Source of the DNA: Acidobacteriota bacterium
GTDB taxonomy: Bacteria; Acidobacteriota; Terriglobia; Terriglobales; Acidobacteriaceae
Reading direction: 5' to 3'
Length of the DNA: 14,806 nucleotides
NCBI GenBank assembly: GCA_003225655.1
Contig: QIAW01000214.1
Coordinates: forward strand, 1-14,806
A program made the position numbers and the translations under genes. This document shows, one piece after another, positions 6,538 to 13,267 of the stretch. Every line of letters starts with the position of its first letter. The first letter of the stretch is position 1. The notes under the pieces are model-generated. The model did no database searches and was not told where the DNA came from. It was given only the letters and a program-made list of their open reading frames with translations.

Positions 6538-7203
6538 TCAAGCCATCCAGAGGATAGCACCCATGCGAAACAGGTAATGCCTGCTGATTTCAATCCGGAC
6601 TGCACTGCTTTTACTCAGTATCTCTAAAAGCTCTTCGGGGGTATACGAGCGCCGCACCGAGACCGGAGCGTCATGCCGGGTAAGCCGGCTGCGAAACAGA
6701 GGGAAGCCGGCGTATACCAGTCCCAGGTGCAGCCAGTGACGGCGTAGGTCATTGATGAGCACGGCCACACGCGCAACCCGCAGAGCTTCGTTGGCAAACC
6801 GGACGATCTCTTCTGGCTCCAGGTGATGCACAAAGGTTGAGCAGGCAACCAGGTCGAAGCTCTTGTCGCAAAAGGGAAGCGCCAGGGCATCGCCCACAAC
6901 GGTCCTGAAGTTGCCGTTGAGATGTGAAGGATTTCGGTCCAGTATGGTGACGGAAAGTGAGATTCCCTGTTGCTGTAAGGCCTTGCTTGCGGCCGCGGCG
7001 ATATCGCCGGAGGCGCCGGCGACATCCAGGAACGACAGCTCGGTGCGCCCTGTCAGGGCGGCAACTCTTTGGATCAATTGGGTGATGGCGCGAATACTGC
7101 CGAACCAGCGGTTGATGCGGCGCAGATCGGCAAGCGAGCCGGCGATTTCGTCATCAGTTCCGGCGTCGCTGTCGAGCAGTTCGGGAATGGGAATGCGCTT
7201 CAT
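6538..7203 (-). CDS. Class I SAM-dependent methyltransferase
   Basis: 221 residues from ATG 7203 (MKRIPIPELLDSD). The frame continues upstream to 7413, but that extension is low-complexity and lies in the repeat region, so I chose the internal ATG. Motif I is FLDVAGASGD (58-67), followed by the acidic end of beta-2 (ILDRN, D89), GDALALPF (104-111) and motif IV-like SFDLVACSTFVHHL (115-128). The C-terminal part (155-221) has an amphipathic or hydrophobic segment and could contact membrane lipids. It lies directly upstream of the FAD-oxidoreductase, which suggests joint tailoring of one small molecule, for example O- or C-methylation of an aromatic lipid or quinone; this is inference. UbiE/MenG-like roles are possible but there is no specific support. 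Confidence 0.85.
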   Translation of the reverse strand: MKRIPIPELLDSDAGTDDEIAGSLADLRRINRWFGSIRAITQLIQRVAALTGRTELSFLDVAGASGDIAAAASKALQQQGISLSVTILDRNPSHLNGNFRTVVGDALALPFCDKSFDLVACSTFVHHLEPEEIVRFANEALRVARVAVLINDLRRHWLHLGLVYAGFPLFRSRLTRHDAPVSVRRSYTPEELLEILSKSSAVRIEISRHYLFRMGAILWMA

Positions 7204-7221
7204 AGCATCGAGTGGCGCCCT

Positions 7222-7265
7222 TGCCGAAGGCGAATCTGCCAAAGGCAAATCTGCCGAAGAAATAG
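7222..7265. repeat. Short tandem repeat, 15-bp unit, about 2.5 copies
   Basis: TGCCGAAGGCGAATC (7222-7236) is followed directly by TGCCAAAGGCAAATC (7237-7251) and a partial TGCCGAAGAAA from 7252. A further ATCTGCCGAAGGC occurs at about 7377-7389. It lies just upstream of the methyltransferase start on the minus strand, so it is in the leader of that operon. Confidence 0.6.
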
Positions 7266-7274
7266 CCTTGAAAG

Positions 7275-7450
7275 GGCACGGCTTCAGAGGCTGCGGAAAA
7301 AGTCTCTTTGGGCGTGAAGACGTGTCAGGGCATGGATTCATCCGTGCCGCAAAGCTGCTGAAAACAAATAACACCGATCTGCCGAAGGCATGCGCGTAGC
7401 AAGCGGAGCGCACAAAATAAACGTTTTTCCGCAGCCTCTTCAGCCGTGCC
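7275..7450. repeat. 27-bp inverted repeat flanking 122 bp (REP/MITE-like)
   Basis: The left arm (7275-7301, begins GGCACGGCT, ends GAGGCTGCGGAAAAA) and the right arm (7424-7450, begins TTTTTCCGCAGCCTC, ends GCCGTGCC) are reverse complements at 25 of 27 positions. The 122-bp interior has no convincing coding sequence. The rest of 7204-7552 holds only a 15-bp tandem repeat and a small GGGCTTTAGCCC palindrome at 7469-7480. This fits a non-autonomous mobile or REP-type element between the ABC transporter and the methyltransferase operon. Confidence 0.6.
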
Positions 7451-7552
7451 GTAAGCGTTAAATCTGTCGGGCTTTAGCCCAACTATGTCGGCACGCTCGC
7501 TTTCGTCAACAAATGCTTGCAACATTACGAATAACTTTCTTTCCCACCACCA

Positions 7553-9298
7553 TTAAACTTCGGCCAGCTCTTCTTCCAGCAACTGCTTGTTATACAGATC
7601 GGTGTAATATCCGTTGCGGGTAATTAATTCCTCGTGTGTCCCCAGCTCTACGATGCTGCCGCCATGCAGCACGGCAATACGGTCGGCGTTGCGCACGGTC
7701 GAGACCCGGTGCGAAATAAAGATGGTGGTGCGTCCGCGCATTACCTCGCGCAGGTGGGTGAGGATCTTCTCTTCGGTGTGGGTGTCGACGCTGGAGAGGG
7801 CGTCATCAAGGACCAGAATGCGCGGATCTCGCAAAATAGCGCGGGCGATGGCGGTGCGCTGCTTTTGCCCGCCGGAAAGAGTAATGCCGCGTTCCCCTAC
7901 CATGGTGGAATACGTTTCCGGGAAGCCTTCGATGTCTGCGGAGATGTTGGCGGCTCTGGCTGCGTCATGAATCTGCGAATCGCCGGCCTGTTCGGCGCCG
8001 AAAGCAATGTTTTCACGGATGGTGTCGCTGAACAAGAAAGTTTCCTGGGGCACAAACCCGATGTTGCTGCGCAATTCGGCTAGTGAAAATTCGCGAATAG
8101 GGCGGCCATCAAGCAGCACGGCGCCCGGCGCGGCATCGTAGACGCGGGGAATCAGGTTGACCAGGGTCGATTTCCCCGAGCCGGTGGGACCGACAATCGC
8201 CAAACTTGTTCCCGCCGGAATATGCAGGTCCACGTTCTTGAGCACGGGAACGCCATTGTAGCTAAAGTCCAGATTACGAAATTCAACCTCTCCTCGAATT
8301 GCTTCGCAGGTTTTCGCCTGGGGCACAGGCGCGTCGGCGATCTCGGGCTTTTCTGCGAAGATTTCGTTGATCCGTCCGACAGACGCGGTGCCGCGCTGAA
8401 AGATGTTCAATACCCAGCCCAGCGCGATAATCGGCCAGGTGAGCTGCACCATGTAGGTATTGAAGGCGACGAAGTCACCCACGGTCATGCGGTGCAGCAG
8501 CACTTCTCGTCCGCCGAGCCACAACACCAGCACGATGGCCAAGCCCAGCAGCAACTCCAGCGTGGGCCACAGCATGCCCATCAGGCGGACCAGCAGCAGG
8601 CTGCGGCGAATGTACTCCTGGTTAGCGGCTTCGAAGGCTTCAATCTCGGCTTTTTCCTGAACGTAGGCGCGGAGCACGCGGACTCCGGAAAAATTCTCCT
8701 GGGCGCGGGCGGAAATATCGGAAAACATCGCCTGGATGCGCTCGAAGCGCTCGTGGATCTTGCGTCCAAAGTACTGGATAATGACGCTAACCAGGGGTAA
8801 GGGAAGAAAGGCGTACATGGTCAGCCGCGGGCTGATGTGCCACATGAAGATCAGGGCGCCGGCGGTGAAAATAATGGTATTGGCCGAATACATGATGGCC
8901 GGCCCCAGCAGCATGCGAACTGCGTTCAAATCATTCGTCGCCCGGGCCATGATGTCGCCCGTGCGGGTGCGCTGATAGTAGGAATAGGAAAGCCCTTCCA
9001 GGTGGCGGAAGAGGTCATTGCGCAGATCGAATTCAATCTCGCGCGAAATGCCGATCAGCTTCCAGCGGGTAAGGAACTGGAAGATCCCTTTGGCCAGCGC
9101 CACTGAGACCAGCAGCAGGGAATAGACCACCAGCTTATGGCGGGTGACGCCCGAGTTCAGGTCGTCTATCGCGTGCTTGATGATTTGCGGGAAGAGGATC
9201 CAGATGCCATTGGTGAGCAGGACCGAAAGCGCACCGAAGACAAAGCCCCACCGGTATCTCCAGAAATACGGCTTCAAGCTGCGCAGGTTCTTAAACAT
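7553..9298 (-). CDS. ABC exporter half-transporter (transmembrane domain fused to ATPase), MdlA/YheI-like
   Basis: 581 residues from ATG 9298, the usual length for a type IV (exporter) half-transporter. Residues 1-~310 form the transmembrane domain with hydrophobic segments near 18-40, 55-78, 130-155, 160-177, 243-263 and 278-300. Residues ~335-581 form the ATPase: Walker A GPTGSGKST (370-378), Q-loop Q418, signature LSGGQKQR (474-481), Walker B ILVLDD (494-499), D-loop SSVD and H-loop H530. The residue after the Walker B aspartate is Asp499, not the usual catalytic Glu. That is seen in the degenerate-site subunit of heterodimeric exporters (TM287-type, MdlA/BmrC branch), but no partner half-transporter is in the window. 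The substrate (lipid or drug) cannot be told. Confidence 0.93.
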   Translation of the reverse strand: MFKNLRSLKPYFWRYRWGFVFGALSVLLTNGIWILFPQIIKHAIDDLNSGVTRHKLVVYSLLLVSVALAKGIFQFLTRWKLIGISREIEFDLRNDLFRHLEGLSYSYYQRTRTGDIMARATNDLNAVRMLLGPAIMYSANTIIFTAGALIFMWHISPRLTMYAFLPLPLVSVIIQYFGRKIHERFERIQAMFSDISARAQENFSGVRVLRAYVQEKAEIEAFEAANQEYIRRSLLLVRLMGMLWPTLELLLGLAIVLVLWLGGREVLLHRMTVGDFVAFNTYMVQLTWPIIALGWVLNIFQRGTASVGRINEIFAEKPEIADAPVPQAKTCEAIRGEVEFRNLDFSYNGVPVLKNVDLHIPAGTSLAIVGPTGSGKSTLVNLIPRVYDAAPGAVLLDGRPIREFSLAELRSNIGFVPQETFLFSDTIRENIAFGAEQAGDSQIHDAARAANISADIEGFPETYSTMVGERGITLSGGQKQRTAIARAILRDPRILVLDDALSSVDTHTEEKILTHLREVMRGRTTIFISHRVSTVRNADRIAVLHGGSIVELGTHEELITRNGYYTDLYNKQLLEEELAEV

Positions 9299-9692
9299 TG
9301 CTGATTAGACGATTTTAGCAGTTCAAGCGCCGCAAAAATTTGTCGCAAGCTGGAAGTTCCCGCTCCGCCTTGCGCAATTTCCCTTGTTCTGCGCCGCTCA
9401 GGTAGTGAGGGGGTGGGGTATTGCAAGCAAAATGAGCAAGCGCCCACGATTAGCCCGATGGCCGCATAGTTATTGGTGAAAATCGACTCCACACGAGGCA
9501 TTACTTGATCAGCTCCAAACTGCTACGATCAGAAAAGAGATTTCCGAACCCGGTTGCCAGCAGATTTTCAAAGACCTTGTAAGGGCCACATAGCCCTGCA
9601 CTCTCAGTGCCGTCGATGACCCGGCACTAAGCCGCATCCCTTGCAATGATGCGCCAAAATTCCTCAAAATGGCCGGTTTTGATATCACATAG
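9299..9692. other. Intergenic region without recognised gene
   Basis: Divergent spacer between the ABC transporter start (minus) and the cysteine desulfurase (plus). Short frames here look unlike proteins. The only structure I can support is a 7-bp inverted repeat AGTGCCG (9606-9612) / CGGCACT (9622-9628). A G-rich tract (GAGGGGGTGGGG) sits near 9408-9419. Confidence 0.4.
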
Positions 9693-9711
9693 GTGCGAAT
9701 GAGATTCGCAC
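9693..9711. promoter_or_regulatory. Perfect inverted repeat upstream of the cysteine desulfurase gene
   Basis: GTGCGAAT-GAG-ATTCGCAC, an 8-bp perfect dyad with a 3-base centre, ends 53 bp before the start codon and just upstream of the possible promoter. There is no T-tract on either side, so a protein operator is more likely than a terminator. I see no clear match to a known IscR or other Fe-S regulator site. Confidence 0.4.
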
Positions 9712-9726
9712 GGGAGCGACTTTTGG

Positions 9727-9758
9727 TTGATTCCGGGAGACAACAGGGCGGATACAAT
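9727..9758 (+). promoter_or_regulatory. Possible promoter of cysteine desulfurase gene, implying a leaderless or near-leaderless mRNA
   Basis: A -10-like TACAAT (9753-9758) lies 6 bases before ATG 9765, and a -35-like TTGATT sits at 9727-9732. The 20-bp spacer is long. If used, transcription would start at or next to the ATG; there is no Shine-Dalgarno sequence at the right distance from the ATG. Confidence 0.3.
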
Positions 9759-9764
9759 AGAAGT

Positions 9765-10934
9765 ATGCGGCGCGTCTACATGGACAATAACGCCACCTCG
9801 CCTCTATTGCCAGAGGCGCTGGAGGCCATGCGTCCCTATCTGGGTGAGCGCTTTGGGAACGCCTCGTCCATCCATCACCACGGGCAGCAGACGCGGGCGG
9901 CGGTTGAGCGTGCGCGCGAGAGCGTGGCCAAGCTGCTGAACTGCCGCGCTGCCGAGATTGTCTTTACCAGCGGCGGGACCGAGGCCGACAACCTGGCTGT
10001 TTTTGGTATGGTCCACGGCGGCGATCATGTGATCAGCTCGACCATTGAGCACCATGCCGTCCTTAACTCCTGCCACCGGCTGGAAAAGATGGGGGCAATC
10101 GTCACCTATGTTCCGGTGGATGGCCGCGGCGTGATCGATCCTGAGGACGTGCGGCGCGCGCTACGCCCTAACACCCGCCTGATCTCAATCATGATGGCGA
10201 ACAATGAGACCGGAGTGTTGCAGCCGGTCGAGTCCATTGGCGGCATTGCCACCGAGGCCGACGTCTATTTCCACACCGATGCCGTGCAGGCGGCAGGGAA
10301 GTGCGTCATTGACGTGCAGAAGATCGGCTGCGACCTGCTTTCCATCTCGGGCCACAAGATGCATGCCCCGCAGGGGACTGGCGTGCTCTACGTGCGCAAG
10401 GGCACGCTGCTTGATCCGCTGTTTTATGGCGGCAATCACGAGCGCCAGCGCCGCGCGGGGACGGAGAACGTGCCCGGCATCGTTGCTCTGGGCAAAGCTG
10501 CGGAAATTGCGGTTGAAGCTTTTGGGAACGGTGAAGTCGCGCGCCTCGAGGCTTTGCGCGACCGGCTGCAGCAGGGAATCTTGAATGCGGTGGATGAAAC
10601 CGGAGTGAATGGAGAGGGCGCTCCCCGCGTGCCTACCACCACGAATATCCATTTCGACCACATCGAGGGCGAGGCCCTCATCATTGCCCTCGACCTGAAG
10701 GGGCTGGCGGTCTCGACCGGCGCGGCCTGCTCTTCGGGAGCGCTGGAGCCTTCTCATGTCCTGATGGCGATGGGGTTAGCCTCGGAGCGCGCCCGCGCCA
10801 GCGTGCGCTTCAGCCTGGGCAAGCTCAATACCGCCGAGGATGTGGATTTTGCTCTCTCTCTTATTCCGCCAACTGTGGCTAGATTGCGGGAGCTTTCGCC
10901 GGTGTATAAAAAGCATTTAGTAATTGGCAGTTAG
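9765..10934 (+). CDS. iscS: Cysteine desulfurase, class V aminotransferase (IscS/NifS type)
   Basis: 389 residues from ATG 9765 (MRRVYMDNNAT); longer in-frame starts add no family sequence. PLP-fold features seen: GGTEADNLA (70-78), H96 in the IEHHAVL motif, ANNETG (145-150), D172 and Q175 in HTDAVQ, and Schiff-base Lys198 in SISGHKMH. RAGTEN follows at 230-235. The catalytic loop is STGAACSSGALEPSHVL with Cys322, which takes sulfur from L-cysteine as a persulfide and releases alanine. The long Cys loop puts it in group I (IscS/NifS) rather than SufS. mnmA lies ~950 bp downstream on the same strand, so a role in tRNA 2-thiouridine synthesis is likely besides Fe-S assembly; no iscU or iscR gene is in the window. 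The symbol is by family, not proven orthology. Confidence 0.93.
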   Translation: MRRVYMDNNATSPLLPEALEAMRPYLGERFGNASSIHHHGQQTRAAVERARESVAKLLNCRAAEIVFTSGGTEADNLAVFGMVHGGDHVISSTIEHHAVLNSCHRLEKMGAIVTYVPVDGRGVIDPEDVRRALRPNTRLISIMMANNETGVLQPVESIGGIATEADVYFHTDAVQAAGKCVIDVQKIGCDLLSISGHKMHAPQGTGVLYVRKGTLLDPLFYGGNHERQRRAGTENVPGIVALGKAAEIAVEAFGNGEVARLEALRDRLQQGILNAVDETGVNGEGAPRVPTTTNIHFDHIEGEALIIALDLKGLAVSTGAACSSGALEPSHVLMAMGLASERARASVRFSLGKLNTAEDVDFALSLIPPTVARLRELSPVYKKHLVIGS

Positions 10935-11107
10935 CATTAGCCAAAGTATAAGTATTTACGGTTAAGTCCCCTCCATTCTTGGGTTTCAGCGCGTAAATAA
11001 CAAGTTAACTAACTCCACCATAACTTGCTTCTCCAGATTGCGGGACTAAAATGCCCGGCGGCGTGACTATGTCTGAAATCGCGCAACTCCAATTCAAGGA
11101 AAACATA

Positions 11108-11776
11108 ATGAAGCAGGCAAATCGTACAGTTCTGGCAACGTTAGCATTGAGCCTAAGTTTGGCAGTGACAGCGCAAATGGCCTCTGCCCAGATTGGTAGT
11201 GGCTGGACGCAGATCTTTCCTTCCAGCAATATCCAAGTGGAAACTCATGACCATATCAACCAATTCCCGGGCGCCAGCACCAGCATCGTTAATGGAGGAG
11301 GCCGTTATTCCAACTCGGGCGGGGTCGAGACATTCCAATTGGTGAACACCACCTCCAATCGCGTGGAGAGGAGATATCGCGATGAATACAGCAGCGGCAC
11401 CAGGCAGTTCCAGGCTGATATAACGATCTCGACGCCGTCGAACAACGAGTCGATCCATCAGATCTTTAATGGTCCCACGGGACCGTGGCTGATCGTGCGA
11501 GAGGAAAACCTTAACGGCGGTAGCGTTCGCATGGGCGGTGGAACCAAATCCGGTCTGATTGCTACTGGCCTGTACGGAAAATCATTCCGGCTGAATAGCA
11601 TCAACAATGTCAATACTCGCGCTACACGGATCTATATAAACGGTTCGCTGGTGTGGACAGGAACTAATCCGGGGGGAACGTTCTACACCAAATATGGGTG
11701 CTATGGGACTTTGGGAGCTGCCTCGGCCAAGATCCAGTTTAGGCATGTCAAAATGTTCTCGGGCGGACATTTCTAA
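11108..11776 (+). CDS. Small secreted beta-jelly-roll protein, possibly PL7-like (alginate-lyase superfamily)
   Basis: 222 residues from ATG 11108, preceded by AAGGA 9 bases upstream; the open frame from 11051 adds a stretch without a ribosome site. Residues 1-27 are a clear Sec signal peptide (charged MKQANR, hydrophobic core, ASA cleavage before Q28). The mature part is Gly/Asn/Ser-rich and beta-like. It has an order of motifs resembling concanavalin-A-like polysaccharide lyases: RRYRDEY (88-94) then RQFQADI, SIHQIFNG (115-122), SFRLNSINNV (159-168), IYINGSLVW (175-183) and FYTKYGCYG (192-200). The PL7 catalytic QIH appears instead as HQIF, so activity is uncertain. Sampled lines are ~40-50% GC against ~68% in the desulfurase gene, suggesting a different origin. 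It separates iscS from mnmA. Confidence 0.75.
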   Translation: MKQANRTVLATLALSLSLAVTAQMASAQIGSGWTQIFPSSNIQVETHDHINQFPGASTSIVNGGGRYSNSGGVETFQLVNTTSNRVERRYRDEYSSGTRQFQADITISTPSNNESIHQIFNGPTGPWLIVREENLNGGSVRMGGGTKSGLIATGLYGKSFRLNSINNVNTRATRIYINGSLVWTGTNPGGTFYTKYGCYGTLGAASAKIQFRHVKMFSGGHF

Positions 11777-11798
11777 TAGTGGTGAAACCTTGTCCGCC
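11762..11798 (+). terminator. Hairpin across the stop codon of the secreted-protein gene
   Basis: GGCGGACA (11762-11769) pairs perfectly with TGTCCGCC (11791-11798), and TTTC pairs with GAAA inside across a CCT bulge. No T-tract follows, so it may be a weak terminator or a 3' mRNA-stabilising stem. Confidence 0.35.
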
Positions 11799-11820
11799 TG
11801 GTTGCTGGTGTGGGAAGTAA

Positions 11821-11922
11821 CTAGTGTCCTGAGTCGTTAATTCGTCGGCAATAACGAGCGATAGAATCGAGGATGGCGTCAGCCGATTTTGTCCAGACGA
11901 ACGGTTTCGGCTGGGTGTTGTG
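11821..11922 (-). mobile_element. IS630-family transposase remnant (C-terminal ~33 codons plus insertion-sequence end)
   Basis: Read on the minus strand from 11922, the frame gives HNTQPKPFVWTKSADAILD, then SIARYCRRINDSGH and a TAG stop at 11823-11821. H-N-x-x-P-K-P-F-x-W-T-K and the I-A-R-x-C-x-R helix are hallmarks of the extreme C-terminus of IS630-type DDE transposases. The stop overlaps ACTAGTGTCCTGAG, which looks like the element's terminal end next to a TA target. The DDE catalytic part and the other end are absent. The relic abuts mnmA coding sequence at ~11923. Confidence 0.75.
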
Positions 11923-13037
11923 GCTCTTCAAAGACCATCGCGGTAGCTATGTCGGGCGGGGTGGATTCCTCCACTGTCGCAGCCATGCTGCGCGCCGAGG
12001 GGCACACCATTGTCGGACTGACGATGCAGCTCTGGAACCAGCGGCGGCTTGCCGGCCACGAAGGCATGCCGGAGCAGGTCCGCGGCCGCTGCTGTTCGAT
12101 TGATGATGTCTACGATGCCCGCCGCGTCGCCGAGACGCTCGATATCCCCTACTACGTGGTCAACCATGAGCAGCGCTTTGAGCAGGACGTGGTGCGGCCC
12201 TTTGTTGAAGAGTATCTGTCGGGAAGGACGCCCGTACCCTGCAGTCTGTGCAACAATCACTTGAAGTTTGACCAGTTACTCATTACAGCACAACAGATTG
12301 GGGCTGACACCCTGGCTACGGGCCATTATGCCCGGATCGAGTTCAATCCGGCTAGCGAGCGCTGGAACCTGCTGCGCGGGGTCGACCGCTCGCGCGATCA
12401 AAGTTACTTCCTTTTTGGACTCACCCAGGAGCAGCTCAGCCGCACCATCTTTCCGCTGGGAAACATGGTGAAGCCCGAGGTGCGCGAAAAGGCGCGAGCG
12501 CTGGGATTGTCCCCGGTGACATCAGAGAAGCCCGATTCGCAGGAGATTTGTTTTGTTCCCGGCGGGGATTACAAGAAGTTTATTGACGCATACCTTGCTG
12601 AGCAAGGCGAGGCGCTGCCCGATACCGCCGGCGAGCTGGTGACCCCTTCTGGAAAGGTGATGGGCGAGCATGGCGGCATCCATCACTTCACGGTGGGCCA
12701 GCGTAAGGGACTGGGCGTAGCCACCGGTTCGCCGCTCTACGTTCTGGAGATTCGCGGAAACCAGAAGCAAGTCGTGGTTGGCGCTGGCGACGAGTTGCAC
12801 TCTACTACGTTGCGGGCGCGGCGCATCAACCTGATTTCTGTAGCCGGTCTCGAACAGCCTATGCGGGTCACGGCCAAGATACGCCACCGCCATGAGCCTG
12901 CCTCCGCCACCGCACAGCAGACCGGCGACGACGAAATCACCATGACCTTCGACCAGCCGCAGCGGGCCATCACTCCCGGACAGGCGGTGGTGTTGTATGA
13001 CGGAGACAACGTGGTGGGCGGGGGATGGATTATTTAG
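11889..13037 (+). CDS. mnmA: tRNA-specific 2-thiouridylase MnmA
   Basis: 382 residues if TTG 11889 is the start. ATP-PPase P-loop SGGVDSS is at 22-28, the first active Cys in PCSLCNNHLKF (C121, equivalent to E. coli Cys102) and the second in SQEICFV (C221). TGHYARIEF (144-152) and RDQSYFLFGL (169-178) are also family motifs, and the C-terminal beta-barrel domain is complete. MnmA adenylates U34 of tRNA-Lys/Glu/Gln and transfers persulfide sulfur from a cysteine desulfurase. The start is abnormal: codons 1-11 lie inside an IS630 relic and there is no well-placed Shine-Dalgarno (AGGA is 15 bases away). The first in-frame ATG (11949) would delete the TIAVA strand before the P-loop. A stop at 11862 bars any longer start. 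Function is clear; expression level is doubtful. Confidence 0.9.
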   Translation: MSRRTVSAGCCGSSKTIAVAMSGGVDSSTVAAMLRAEGHTIVGLTMQLWNQRRLAGHEGMPEQVRGRCCSIDDVYDARRVAETLDIPYYVVNHEQRFEQDVVRPFVEEYLSGRTPVPCSLCNNHLKFDQLLITAQQIGADTLATGHYARIEFNPASERWNLLRGVDRSRDQSYFLFGLTQEQLSRTIFPLGNMVKPEVREKARALGLSPVTSEKPDSQEICFVPGGDYKKFIDAYLAEQGEALPDTAGELVTPSGKVMGEHGGIHHFTVGQRKGLGVATGSPLYVLEIRGNQKQVVVGAGDELHSTTLRARRINLISVAGLEQPMRVTAKIRHRHEPASATAQQTGDDEITMTFDQPQRAITPGQAVVLYDGDNVVGGGWII

Positions 13038-13061
13038 CACTCCGCATTCAGTGAACACGTA

Positions 13062-13103
13062 GCAATCAGCGTACCGCAATCAGACCACAGCAATCAGACC
13101 CAA
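13062..13103. repeat. Three tandem 14-bp units with GCAATCAG core
   Basis: GCAATCAG occurs at 13062, 13076 and 13090, exactly 14 bp apart, with the last two copies continuing as GCAATCAGACC. It lies 25 bp after the mnmA stop. The following 150 bp to the next gene hold only a 6-bp hairpin GGGCGC-N7-GCGCCC (~13178-13196) without a T-tract. Confidence 0.6.
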
Positions 13104-13267
13104 AGATACCTCCTTCAAGGCGCGTGAAGTTTTTCAGAAAAATGCCTTGATACGGAATGGCAGCGATGATCACCTCCCGGGGTCCTTCGGGCGCACAGAA
13201 CGCGCCCTCAGCATGACAATTCACAAAACCTCAATGAAGCCGGAGTATTAACAGAGCCAACCCGACC

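Noticed and set aside
8222..8800. 192-codon plus-strand frame
   Set aside because: Antisense to the ABC exporter, whose ATPase and membrane motifs are complete; Gln/His-rich shadow product.
10185..10757. 190-codon minus-strand frame
   Set aside because: Antisense to the core of the cysteine desulfurase with all its catalytic motifs.
11873..12103. ATG 11873 as start of mnmA or of a separate 76-codon gene
   Set aside because: It is out of frame with mnmA and would need a frameshift; its product past the IS relic is a phase shadow of MnmA.
11949..13037. ATG 11949 as the mnmA start
   Set aside because: It would begin at MSGGVDSS and remove the hydrophobic beta strand that precedes the P-loop in all MnmA proteins; kept only as an alternative.
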